From assembly GCA_964450715.1 (NCBI GenBank), contig CAYVFC010000178.1, positions 1 through 14,752 of the forward strand: a DNA stretch of 14,752 nt, written 5' to 3'. Source of the DNA: CAYVFC01 sp964450715. GTDB lineage: Bacteria > Myxococcota_A > Polyangia > Polyangiales > JAFGIB01. The position numbers and the translations under genes are program-made. Positions 1-7,015 of this stretch are shown here, in pieces (the first letter of the stretch is position 1; every line of letters starts with the position of its first letter). Under the pieces are notes generated by a model. It had not been told where the DNA came from and did not search any database. It was given only the letters and a program-made list of their open reading frames with translations.

Positions 1-12
1 GTATCGGAAAAT

Positions 13-168
13 CTACCCCCAGACGGGATCATAACCTCCCGGTCGCGGCACTAGTTGATCGCCCCCTGAGCCGGCGCGGGACGCCTGCCCTCCCCCGCAA
101 CCCGATGCCGCGACGACGAGGTTGACGATGACGACGATGAACAGCGCCAAACGGTTTCCGCCTCGCAT
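13..168 (-). CDS. small predicted lipoprotein, 51 aa
   Basis: This short reading frame runs leftward from an ATG at 166-168 to a TAG at 13-15. The N-terminus has a basic start (MRGGNR), a hydrophobic stretch at residues 8-20 and a cysteine at residue 24 in the context AASGC, followed by three glycines. That is the layout of a signal peptidase II lipoprotein, although Ala at -3 is weaker than the usual Leu. The mature part would be only about 28 residues, rich in Gly, Ser and Pro, with no recognisable domain. No Shine-Dalgarno site precedes the ATG, but a perfect TATAAT lies 7 nt upstream on this strand, so a leaderless mRNA is possible. Function is unknown. It could still be a chance frame, because high GC keeps many frames open. 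Confidence 0.45.
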   Translation of the reverse strand: MRGGNRLALFIVVIVNLVVAASGCGGGQASRAGSGGDQLVPRPGGYDPVWG

Positions 169-175
169 GTACCGG

Positions 176-183
176 ATTATAAC
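176..183. promoter_or_regulatory. shared near-palindromic -10 box in a divergent 21-bp gap
   Basis: The sequence ATTATAAC reads TATAAC (178-183) on the plus strand and TATAAT (181-176) on the minus strand. The plus-strand hexamer ends 6 nt before the GTG at 190, and the minus-strand hexamer ends 7 nt before the ATG at 168. Transcription would therefore start at or next to each start codon. Neither side has a convincing -35 box at 16-18 bp, and neither gene has a Shine-Dalgarno site. The reading as a bidirectional promoter for two leaderless genes is inference from spacing. Confidence 0.4.
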
Positions 184-189
184 CGATTC

Positions 190-753
190 GTGCCCGAGAT
201 CACCGCTACCTTTTTCGCCAAGGACCGCGCCGCCTGGCGCCGCTGGCTCGAGCGGCACGGCGCCTCCCGCCGGGAGATCTGGCTGGTCCTGCTCAAGAAG
301 CACGTCGACCGCCCCTGCGTCGCCTACGAGGAAGCGGTGCAGGAGGCGCTCTGCGTCGGCTGGATCGACGGCCTGCTCAAGCGGATAGATGATGAAAAAC
401 ACGCCATACGTTTCACCCCCCGCAAGAAGAACAGCGTCTGGTCGGAAGCCAACAAGAAGCGGGTCAGGCTCCTCATCCGGCAGGGACGGATGACCGAGGC
501 GGGCATGGCGGCAGTGCGCGCGGGGAAATCCTCGGGACAGTGGCAAAAGGCGGCCGAACGCGAAAAGAGCGACGCCCTGCCGCCCGATCTGAAGGCGGCG
601 CTCGAGCGCGACCGCAAGGCGCGTGACAGCTTCGCCCGGCTCGCGCCCTCGCGCAGAAAGATGCTGGTGGGCTGGGTGCTGGACGCCAAGCGGGAGGAAA
701 CGCGCGCGCGCCGCATCCACGAGGTGGTCAGGCTGTCGGCGCGGGGCGGATAA
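190..753 (+). CDS. YdeI/OmdA-family (bacteriocin-protection-like) protein
   Basis: This 187-residue cytosolic protein matches the YdeI or OmpD-associated (OmdA) family in length and in its conserved blocks: EALCVGWIDG at residues 52-61, RFTPRKKNSVWSE at 74-86 and QGRMTEAG at 98-105, followed by a basic helical C-terminal third. Members are linked in the literature to resistance to cationic peptides and bacteriocins in enterobacteria, but no biochemical activity is firmly established, so the name is a family label only. The start is a GTG with no Shine-Dalgarno site; the only starts supported by the family alignment lie here. A TATAAC box ending 6 nt upstream would give a leaderless message. 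The gene converges on the membrane operon ending at 800, with 46 nt between and no clear terminator. Confidence 0.85.
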   Translation: MPEITATFFAKDRAAWRRWLERHGASRREIWLVLLKKHVDRPCVAYEEAVQEALCVGWIDGLLKRIDDEKHAIRFTPRKKNSVWSEANKKRVRLLIRQGRMTEAGMAAVRAGKSSGQWQKAAEREKSDALPPDLKAALERDRKARDSFARLAPSRRKMLVGWVLDAKREETRARRIHEVVRLSARGG

Positions 754-799
754 CGGACGAAATCGCGATCCATCGCGAAGCGCAATTATGGAGCCGGTC

Positions 800-3250
800 T
801 CATAAACCCTTTTGGTCGGGTCTCGGAGCGCTGATGCCGGCTTCAACGGAAACCGCATTTTCGCGGCCGCGATAGACCAGGAAGGCCACCGCGTAGCAGA
901 AAACGCCGGCCCAGTAGCAGGCCGAGATGCCGGCGGTGATGGCGACCGCGGCGGCCAGCACCGAGCAGAAGACCGAGGCCGCGCCGTTGACGCCCCAAAG
1001 CCAGGGCAGAAGCGCGTCGTGACCGGCGGCAACCGTGCGGCGGATACCCAGAGGAAAGGGCATTCCCATGAGGAAACCGGCCGGCGCCAAAAGCGCGACC
1101 GCGATCAGGATGCGCGTGGGGGTATCGGCGGCCGCCGCTTGGGTGAGCAGGGCGGGGGTGGCACCGCCCAGCAGCAACAGCAGCAACGGCAGGGCCAGAA
1201 GCGCCAGGCGGGGCAGACGCGGGCCGGCGCGAGATAGCAACCTGCCGGTAGCCAGGCTGCCCAGCCCTCCCGCGAGCAGCAAGGTAAAGAGCACCACCGA
1301 CAGGGCGTAGCTGGGAGGCCCGAGAAAGATGGTGAAGCGCTGCATCGAGGCTACTTCGATGAACATGAAGCCAAAACCGATGGACGCGAAGAAGAGAAGA
1401 AAGGGGGCCTTGCCCCGGCGCGTCAGCCTCCGCCGGGCCAGGTGAAGCGGCAGAAGCAGGAGCAGAGCCGAGAAGAGCGCCACCACACCGAGCAGAACGC
1501 CGAGCACCAGCACCGCCTTCATGTTCTTCCAGTTGACGTCGTCGTGGTGCCAGCGGGCGGGGTCGAACACGTCCCGCAGGCGGAGCGTCTGGAAGAAAAA
1601 GGGACGATCGTCGCTGGGCGGCGAGATGTCGAGCTCGAAGTCGCGGTAAAAGGCGTCGAGCCCGCGGCCCCTGGCGATGGTCTCCGCCGTCCGGTCCGAG
1701 GAGAAGCCCGGCAGCAATACCGGCTCGAACTGCATGCGGCGGGCGACCTTGCGGAGCGCGCGCAAGTCCCCGCCGGCCAGGGGACGGCTGGATACCAGCA
1801 GGGTCGCCACCCCAGCCTGCTCGGAAAGGAAGGTCCCGGAGGTCTTGAGCAGAGCCAGGTGTTGCCGCGGCTGCTGAACGCCCTGCGCCGCGAGCGCGGC
1901 CACGGCCAGCGAGAGCAGCCGGTAGGTCTCGGCCGGGCTGCGGTGGAAGTGGTAGCGGCTGACCGAAAAGATCCCGCCCGGTTTCAGCCGATCGAGAAAG
2001 AGCTTCCAGGCCTCGACCGTGTACAGCGAGTTCTCCGCCAGCACGAAGGCGCCGGCGGCGGTGGCGGCAAAGGTGTCGATGAGCGAAAGCTGGATGATGT
2101 CGTACCGCTTCGGGTCGCGCGCGAGATAGCTGCGGGCCTCGTCTACTACGAAGTCGACGCCGGGCCGGCGGTCCAGGTGGCCCGAGAACTCGCCGAAGAC
2201 CTTATTCAAGGCCCTATCCACATTTTCGTTCACCTCGATAGCGGTGACCGAGCGCTGCTCGAAGTGCAGGGCGGTTAAAATGTCGCGGCCGCCGCCCGCG
2301 CCTATCACGCAGACGTCCGCGTCGCGGCGGATGTGGTGGGCCAGGTTGGTGATGTCGTGGGCCAGGAAGCGCAGAGGCCCGGTATCCCCGTCGAACTCGG
2401 TGATCCAGGTACCGGCCTTGACGTCGATGTTCATGGCGTATTGGCGGATACGGAAGTCGGGCGCGATGCCCGAGGTCGAGCCCCAGGTAAAGGGCACGCC
2501 CCCGAGCAGGTCCTCGGTAACCTCGACGTAGGAGTACGAGTTCCAGCGCTGATAGATAATACGAAGGTCGGCAAAGGCGCGGTGGGTGATGCGCACCAGC
2601 GGCTTGCCGCCGGCGGCCAGCGCCGCGTGGCCGACCGAACCGGCCGCCAGCAGCAGCGCCGCCCCCAACGCCGCCCCCCTGAGCAGGCGATCGGAACAGG
2701 CCAGGCTGAAGAGCACCGCGCCCGCGCCGCCCAGCGCGGCCGTGACCAGCACCGCGGAAGGGGCATCGCAGAGCTCGAGCAGGCCGATGACCGCCACGCA
2801 GCCCGCAGCCGCGCCCACCAGGTCCGCGCAGTACAGAGCGGGTACCCTCTGCGGAAAGGCGGTGAGCGCGATGGTGACCGCGATACCGCAGAAGACGAAG
2901 GGAAGCGAGATGATCCCGTAGATGGCTGCCAGGCTGAGCAGCGAGACGAAGTCGCCCCGGTCGACGAAGGGAATACGCAGGTAAACCAGGAAGCTCAAGA
3001 CGATGCAGAGGGAGAAGAGCAACGCGTTGAGCGCCATCTGCCGGTACGGATCGCCCTTCAGGTACTTCTCGGGACGCAAGAAAACGATGACCGCCCCCAG
3101 GGTCATACCGAACATGGCGATGGAGATGGCCATGAAGGCGTAGTGGTAGAACATGGTGACGCTGAAGATGCGAGGCAGCAGCACCTCGAACAGCAGCGTG
3201 CTCAGGGTGGTGAAGAACAGCGCCGGATAGACGGACGGTTTGACGCTCAT
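800..3250 (-). CDS. polytopic membrane protein with a spermidine-synthase-like domain
   Basis: The protein is 816 residues. The first ~210 residues form about six membrane segments. Residues ~230-560 form a soluble Rossmann-type domain of the spermidine synthase/methyltransferase superfamily, with the nucleotide-binding motif VIGAGGGRD at 315-323, an acidic residue after the next strand (AIEVN, Glu339), VDEARSYL at 369-376 and the family motif PPSDDRPFFF at 544-553. Residues ~577-795 hold six or seven further membrane segments. Such membrane-embedded SpeE-like proteins are widespread, but their substrate is mostly unknown, so polyamine synthesis should not be assumed. The reading frame stays open far upstream. 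I chose the ATG at 3248-3250 because the sequence becomes membrane-protein-like from there and because this ATG overlaps the stop of the upstream gene as ATGA, a sign of translational coupling. Confidence 0.85.
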   Translation of the reverse strand: MSVKPSVYPALFFTTLSTLLFEVLLPRIFSVTMFYHYAFMAISIAMFGMTLGAVIVFLRPEKYLKGDPYRQMALNALLFSLCIVLSFLVYLRIPFVDRGDFVSLLSLAAIYGIISLPFVFCGIAVTIALTAFPQRVPALYCADLVGAAAGCVAVIGLLELCDAPSAVLVTAALGGAGAVLFSLACSDRLLRGAALGAALLLAAGSVGHAALAAGGKPLVRITHRAFADLRIIYQRWNSYSYVEVTEDLLGGVPFTWGSTSGIAPDFRIRQYAMNIDVKAGTWITEFDGDTGPLRFLAHDITNLAHHIRRDADVCVIGAGGGRDILTALHFEQRSVTAIEVNENVDRALNKVFGEFSGHLDRRPGVDFVVDEARSYLARDPKRYDIIQLSLIDTFAATAAGAFVLAENSLYTVEAWKLFLDRLKPGGIFSVSRYHFHRSPAETYRLLSLAVAALAAQGVQQPRQHLALLKTSGTFLSEQAGVATLLVSSRPLAGGDLRALRKVARRMQFEPVLLPGFSSDRTAETIARGRGLDAFYRDFELDISPPSDDRPFFFQTLRLRDVFDPARWHHDDVNWKNMKAVLVLGVLLGVVALFSALLLLLPLHLARRRLTRRGKAPFLLFFASIGFGFMFIEVASMQRFTIFLGPPSYALSVVLFTLLLAGGLGSLATGRLLSRAGPRLPRLALLALPLLLLLLGGATPALLTQAAAADTPTRILIAVALLAPAGFLMGMPFPLGIRRTVAAGHDALLPWLWGVNGAASVFCSVLAAAVAITAGISACYWAGVFCYAVAFLVYRGRENAVSVEAGISAPRPDQKGL

Positions 3251-5001
3251 CGTCGCCTCTGCCCGTAGCGAGCCCGCAGCCGGTAGCCGAACCCGCGCGG
3301 ATCGCGATCGTATCGCCGCCGGAAAGCACTCGATTGCAGCAGCTGTCGGATGGCGGGAATGGCCACCTCCCCGGCGTCCGGGCAGATGACCAGATCGGGA
3401 CGGCGGTGCAACAGGTAGCGGGCGTCCGAGCGCTGGTGCCCGGGTAATACCAGGTCGCTGTCCGCGTATCCCTTCGAGCGGCTGCGCGCCACTACCGGAT
3501 CGACGATACCGGTCATGTCCAGGATGGGCAGACCGGTAAGGTACCCGAGCCTGCCGATACCGACCGAGGCGACCAGGCGCGGCAAGGGGGCTTCTCGCAG
3601 CAATGCGTCGGCGACGTGGTCGGCGAGCGCGGCCGCTCCCCGGTGCAGCTCGCGAATTTGCTCGATACGCTCCGCCCGCGGAAGCGGGCCGACCGGAAGC
3701 CGAGGGCCGAAGAAGAGCTGGTCGACCTTGTTGGGCAGGGGAAAATCGCGTGCGGCCATGAGCAACGAGACGCAGGCCAGGGCAAGGGGAGCCATCCAGC
3801 GCGCGGCGCCGGTCTCGCGTCTGGAAGCGGTTTTTGAACCGCTTCTGGTGAACCACGCCGCCGCGCCCGAGACGGCGGTCACCGCCGCGGCCAGGGCCCA
3901 TCCCCAACCCTTTCCCAGCAGGCTCCAGAGGCCGAAGGCCGCCGTGCCGGCTGCCAGCGCGGCGCCCACCCCGCGATGGCGCTCGAAGGCCCAGGCGCAT
4001 CCGTGCACGGACATGGCCGCCAGCAGCGGCAAGGCGGGAACCAGCAGGCGCGAATCCCAGAAGGCGTCGCCGCCGATGGCTACGCAGTACAGAACGAAAG
4101 CGAGCGAGAGGACGCCGCTCGGGCGGAGCGCCGGGCGGAGCCAGGCAGAGACCAGGACCGGCACCAGCAGGTACGCAGCCCCGTCGACCAGGAAGTCCGC
4201 GGCGTAGAGCAGCCCGTCGAGCAGAGGGATGCCCCCGACCTTCGCGTAAAAGGTGTTGGGCAGCGGCGCCCCGTAATAGGCGAGCCGGAGAGCGGTCAGC
4301 GCGAGCAGGAACAGGGCGTAGACGGCGGGAGCGAGCAGGATGGGACCCGGCCAACGCCGTTCGCGCAAACTATCGACGTAGATTTCTCGTCGCCTTCGGC
4401 TTCTCGAAATGACAGGGATTCCCAGCAGCACGGCTGCGGCCAGCGCGCCCTCGGGGCGGGTCAGGGTGGCGGCTAGCAGCGCCAGCACGGCCCAGCCCGT
4501 CCGCCCGTGCAACTGAGCGAGAACCGCCGCGGCCACCGTCGCCGTGAACAGCGGTGTCTCCATCCCGGAGAGGGACCAGAGGGGAAAAGCCACCGAGGCG
4601 AGCACCAGCCAGGGCGCCGCCGCGGCCAGATGCTGCCGGCCGGGAGGAAGATCGACCCTGGCAAGTAGATAGGTGAGCAGCAGGCTGGCCGCGCCGCAGA
4701 GCAGACCCAGCAGGTGCGCGGCTCTCTCGGCCGGCAGACCGATACCGAGCGCGGCGGCGATCAGCAGGGTCCAGGATAGGTTGGTGAAGCCCTCGACCCG
4801 CTCGTTGAGGTTGAAGACCAGCCCGTTTCCCTCGACCAGGTTTCGCGCGTAGCGATAGGAGATGAACGCGTCGTCGATCTGGGGCGCGATCGAGCGGTTC
4901 TCCCAGACGAAGAGCGCGATACAGGCGGCCACTAGCAACCCGGCGACCGCGCTGCTGACCCGGGTGCTCGCTTGCGACTCGCCGCCTTGCGTCTTGCCCA
5001 T
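3247..5001 (-). CDS. GT-C type integral membrane glycosyltransferase
   Basis: This 584-residue polytopic protein has about ten hydrophobic segments up to residue ~415 and a soluble C-terminal domain after that. It has the hallmarks of an AftB-like/mannosyltransferase-type GT-C family: IDDAFISYRYARN at 42-54 after the first membrane helix, where the Asp pair is the likely catalytic and metal site, then RVEGFTNLSW at 68-77, TRPEG at 181-185, YYGAPLPNTFYAK at 242-254, GGDAFWDSRLLVPALP at 310-325 and GRLGYLTGLPILDMTG at 483-498. GT-C enzymes transfer sugars from polyprenyl-phosphate donors on the outer face of the inner membrane. The acceptor here is unknown. The gene is first in an operon with the spermidine-synthase-like gene. 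Two hydrophilic patches (residues ~195-213 and ~385-401) coincide with short palindromic DNA repeats, suggesting in-frame repeat insertions. Confidence 0.8.
   Translation of the reverse strand: MGKTQGGESQASTRVSSAVAGLLVAACIALFVWENRSIAPQIDDAFISYRYARNLVEGNGLVFNLNERVEGFTNLSWTLLIAAALGIGLPAERAAHLLGLLCGAASLLLTYLLARVDLPPGRQHLAAAAPWLVLASVAFPLWSLSGMETPLFTATVAAAVLAQLHGRTGWAVLALLAATLTRPEGALAAAVLLGIPVISRSRRRREIYVDSLRERRWPGPILLAPAVYALFLLALTALRLAYYGAPLPNTFYAKVGGIPLLDGLLYAADFLVDGAAYLLVPVLVSAWLRPALRPSGVLSLAFVLYCVAIGGDAFWDSRLLVPALPLLAAMSVHGCAWAFERHRGVGAALAAGTAAFGLWSLLGKGWGWALAAAVTAVSGAAAWFTRSGSKTASRRETGAARWMAPLALACVSLLMAARDFPLPNKVDQLFFGPRLPVGPLPRAERIEQIRELHRGAAALADHVADALLREAPLPRLVASVGIGRLGYLTGLPILDMTGIVDPVVARSRSKGYADSDLVLPGHQRSDARYLLHRRPDLVICPDAGEVAIPAIRQLLQSSAFRRRYDRDPRGFGYRLRARYGQRRR
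3824..3845. repeat. perfect 9-bp hairpin inside the glycosyltransferase gene
   Basis: GAAGCGGTT (3824-3832) and AACCGCTTC (3837-3845) are perfect inverted repeats around a 4-nt loop. The hairpin is coding and supplies part of a hydrophilic loop (about residues 386-393, RSGSKTAS) between two membrane segments. It could be a short interspersed palindrome that entered without breaking the frame. There is only one copy in this window, so repeat status needs a genome-wide search. Confidence 0.45.
4374..4418. repeat. short interspersed repeat in frame in the glycosyltransferase gene
   Basis: Read on the minus strand, this stretch begins CCTGTCATTTCGAGAAG and ends CGAGAAATCTACG, with a small GCC-TTC-GGC hairpin between. 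I recognise the general form TGTCATTTCGAG...AGAAATCT as a repeat scattered through many bacterial genomes; that is from memory and not checked. Its coding product is a run of Ser and Arg (ISRSRRRREIYVD, residues ~198-210) in an otherwise hydrophobic stretch. The repeat appears to have been accommodated as a loop between membrane helices. Confidence 0.5.
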
Positions 5002-5368
5002 TTACCCGATCCGAGGCCCTCGATCGCTTGTCCGGAACTGTCTTCCGACCGCCGACCTACCGGCCGCCCACCATACCGTAGAGAGGACGCGTCTTCGCGT
5101 TTTTCGCGGTCCAGTGACGCAACTGTCCGAAATCATGGATAGATCGTCGACAGACCCACCGGTATACTCGGGAACGTCGAAGAGCGACATCTGGTCGGAG
5201 AAAGAAACGTCATCGGGATTCGCGCGGCGCTGCGGATCCCGGAAACCGAGCGTTTTTTTTCTGAAAAACCAACTCGTATGTGCCGACGCATTAATTGAGT
5301 AAGAGGCGTACACCGACGCGGAGAGAAAAAAACGACGGTATTCGGCAGGTTCGGACGAATTCGATGCG
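5002..5368. other. 367-bp gene-free stretch between divergent genes
   Basis: This gap separates the start of the glycosyltransferase gene (minus) from the TIR gene (plus) and must hold the promoters for both. It is visibly less GC-rich than its surroundings, with runs of T near 5253-5260 and A near 5325-5331. A TATACT at 5163-5168 resembles a -10 box but has no -35 partner at the right distance and no gene just downstream. One minus-strand open frame (5002-5313) crosses it but lacks coding character. I see no tRNA, riboswitch or strong terminator. Confidence 0.5.
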
Positions 5369-6523
5369 ATGAACGATGCGATGAATCAGGGCATTTTCAT
5401 CTGCCACTGCCAGAACGATATCGAGCTGGTGAAGGCTCTGGTGGAGTATCTGAACGCCTGCTCCCGGATCCCGCCCGCCTTTCGCTGCAGCTACCTGCCC
5501 GGATGCGCCCTGTACCGCGAGGATACCGAGCCGGCAGAGCTGAAGTACGAGATCATGCGCGCCGACGTGGTAGTGGCGGTAGTGACGCGAGAAGCGTTGC
5601 TGGACGCTCAGTTCGTGCTCGAGCTGGCCACGGCCTGGGTCTACGACAAGTGGATCGTTCCGGTGCTGGAACGGGGCCTGTCGCGCGACGACCTCCCCCG
5701 GTCGCTTCACGAGCTGCGTACGCTTCCCCTGGATAAGGCCGAGTCGCTGATCGAGCTGGGCAAGAACGTCTGCTTCGAGCACGTCGAGTCCAAGAAGAGC
5801 CGGAAGGCGTTGGACCGCCTGCTGAAGAGGGCCCGGGAGCCACACGAAGAGCAGCAAGACGAAGGCGAGCCCACCCTTCGCATGAGAGCCATCCTCGAAG
5901 AGGCCACCTGCGGGCAACCCGCCCCGGTCGCCGACCCGTCTCGCTTCGCGGTCGGCTCCACCTACGAGGTCGACAACGGAGTAAACCTGCCCGGCCGCCG
6001 CTTTCCCTCGGCGATCGAAAGTCTGAACGCCGGCATGGCCCTGTCGGATTGTTTCTTCAACCACCGCAAGGGCAACGGCTCGGGCTTCGCCAACAAGCTG
6101 GACGGCAGCTTCGGCGGCTTCCTCGACGCACTGGGCGGGAGCTGGATCGACATCCGCGTGCTGGAAGACCTGGAGGTGTTCAGCGGCGTGACCGAAAACC
6201 TCATCTCCACCTTGCCGCCGGCCAGGAACGACATCAGCGTCTGGTACAATCTCGGCTCCTGCATCTCGACCCTGCTCAACATCGCGACGAACAGCCAGCC
6301 CCGCTCCCGGCGCAAGCGGGAGGTGAACGCCATCCAGTGGCGGCGCGCCTTCGAGCGGTATCGCCAGCTGACCTCCGAGCTAAACCTGCGGCAGCGGGAG
6401 GTCGAGGCGGTCGGCGCCATGCTCCAGAACCTGATGGGCCCCGACTCGGAAAAAGACCCGGCCAACCTGAAGCGGTGCGTGGATACGGTACGCCGCCAGG
6501 CTATCTTCTACGACCAGGCGTGA
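5369..6523 (+). CDS. TIR-domain protein with an unrecognised C-terminal region
   Basis: The protein is 384 residues. Residues ~8-135 look like a bacterial TIR domain: a first strand GIFICHCQND (8-17) in the place of the usual FISH...D, a middle acidic patch (LYREDTEPAE, 48-57), ADVVVAVVTREALLDAQ (65-81), FVLELATAW (82-90), KWIVPVLERG (94-103) and DLPRSLHEL (108-116). Glu85 sits where NAD-cleaving TIR domains have their catalytic glutamate. Residues ~140-175 are charged and probably a linker. Residues ~190-384 match no family I know and include SLNAGMALSDCFFNHRKGNG and WYNLGSCISTLLN. TIR proteins of bacteria often cleave NAD or make signal nucleotides in antiphage defence, but no partner gene lies beside this one. 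Start ATG 5369 or 5381 are both possible; neither has a clear Shine-Dalgarno site. It converges on ndk, 4 nt apart. Confidence 0.75.
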   Translation: MNDAMNQGIFICHCQNDIELVKALVEYLNACSRIPPAFRCSYLPGCALYREDTEPAELKYEIMRADVVVAVVTREALLDAQFVLELATAWVYDKWIVPVLERGLSRDDLPRSLHELRTLPLDKAESLIELGKNVCFEHVESKKSRKALDRLLKRAREPHEEQQDEGEPTLRMRAILEEATCGQPAPVADPSRFAVGSTYEVDNGVNLPGRRFPSAIESLNAGMALSDCFFNHRKGNGSGFANKLDGSFGGFLDALGGSWIDIRVLEDLEVFSGVTENLISTLPPARNDISVWYNLGSCISTLLNIATNSQPRSRRKREVNAIQWRRAFERYRQLTSELNLRQREVEAVGAMLQNLMGPDSEKDPANLKRCVDTVRRQAIFYDQA

Positions 6524-6527
6524 GTCC

Positions 6528-6968
6528 TTAACAATTCGATCCCGCACCGTCCCGCGGCTCGAAACCGGGAAAGAAGTAATTGATCTCGAAGAGCGCGGAT
6601 TCCGGGGCGTCCGATCCGTGAACCGCATTTTCCACCACGCTGGTCGCATAGAGCTTGCGAATGGTCCCCTCCGCGGCCTCGTTCGGATCGGTGGGTCCCA
6701 TCAGCTCCCGGTAATGATGAATAGCGTCGTCGCCCTGCAGGCACATGACCACGACCGGGCCGCGCGTCATGAAGTTCACCAGCCCGGGATAGAAGGGGCG
6801 CCCCTTGTGCACCGCGTAGAATCCCTCGGCCTGGGGTCGGGAGAGGTGCAGCGACCTCATGGCGACGATCGACAGTCCGGCTTTCTCGATCATGGAGATG
6901 ATGGCGCCTATCTGCTTGTGCTCGACGGCGTCCGGCTTGATGATGGCCAGGGTTTTCTCGGTGCTCAT
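6528..6968 (-). CDS. ndk: nucleoside diphosphate kinase
   Basis: This 146-residue cytosolic enzyme moves the terminal phosphate between nucleoside triphosphates and diphosphates through a phosphohistidine. The family signature NAVHGSD is at residues 114-120 with catalytic His117. The N-terminal strand TLAIIKPDAV (6-15, Lys11) and RPFYPGLVNFMTRGPVV (57-73) are also standard. Length fits the family, with about six extra C-terminal residues (GAGSNC). I chose ATG 6968 because the family starts here (MSTEKTLAIIKP) and AGGA lies about 12 nt upstream. The frame is open further up to 7019, but that extension is not family sequence. It follows sucD by 47 nt, so it is probably the last gene of a sucC-sucD-ndk operon. 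Ndk can convert GTP or ATP from succinyl-CoA synthetase into other triphosphates. Confidence 0.97.
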   Translation of the reverse strand: MSTEKTLAIIKPDAVEHKQIGAIISMIEKAGLSIVAMRSLHLSRPQAEGFYAVHKGRPFYPGLVNFMTRGPVVVMCLQGDDAIHHYRELMGPTDPNEAAEGTIRKLYATSVVENAVHGSDAPESALFEINYFFPGFEPRDGAGSNC

Positions 6969-7015
6969 GGCTAGAAGTTCCTGTCGCTCGCTCGATCTGC
7001 CGGCGAACAAATCGT

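Noticed and set aside
169..1032. Continuation of the long minus-strand open frame upstream of the small lipoprotein
   Set aside because: It is antisense to the YdeI-family gene and to the end of the membrane operon's frame, and only the part from 168 down has a signal-peptide-like start.
1442..3268. Long plus-strand frames (1442-2278, 2333-3268)
   Set aside because: They are shadows opposite the membrane protein gene, with Gln/Glu/Arg-rich low-complexity translation typical of antisense high-GC frames.
3251..4354. Upstream extension of the spermidine-synthase-like frame to 4354
   Set aside because: This part is antisense-free but out of frame within the glycosyltransferase gene, is Arg/Pro-rich and lacks protein-like pattern; the real start is the coupled ATG at 3250.
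5002..5313. Minus-strand 103-aa frame directly upstream of the glycosyltransferase
   Set aside because: No Shine-Dalgarno site, no third-position GC bias, no recognisable domain and many Ser/Arg/Trp residues; its abutting stop is not enough. Conservation in relatives would change this.
5363..5386. 12-bp tandem repeat GATGCGATGAAC/T at the start of the TIR gene
   Set aside because: Only two imperfect copies; it mainly makes the choice between ATG 5369 and 5381 ambiguous and is likely chance.
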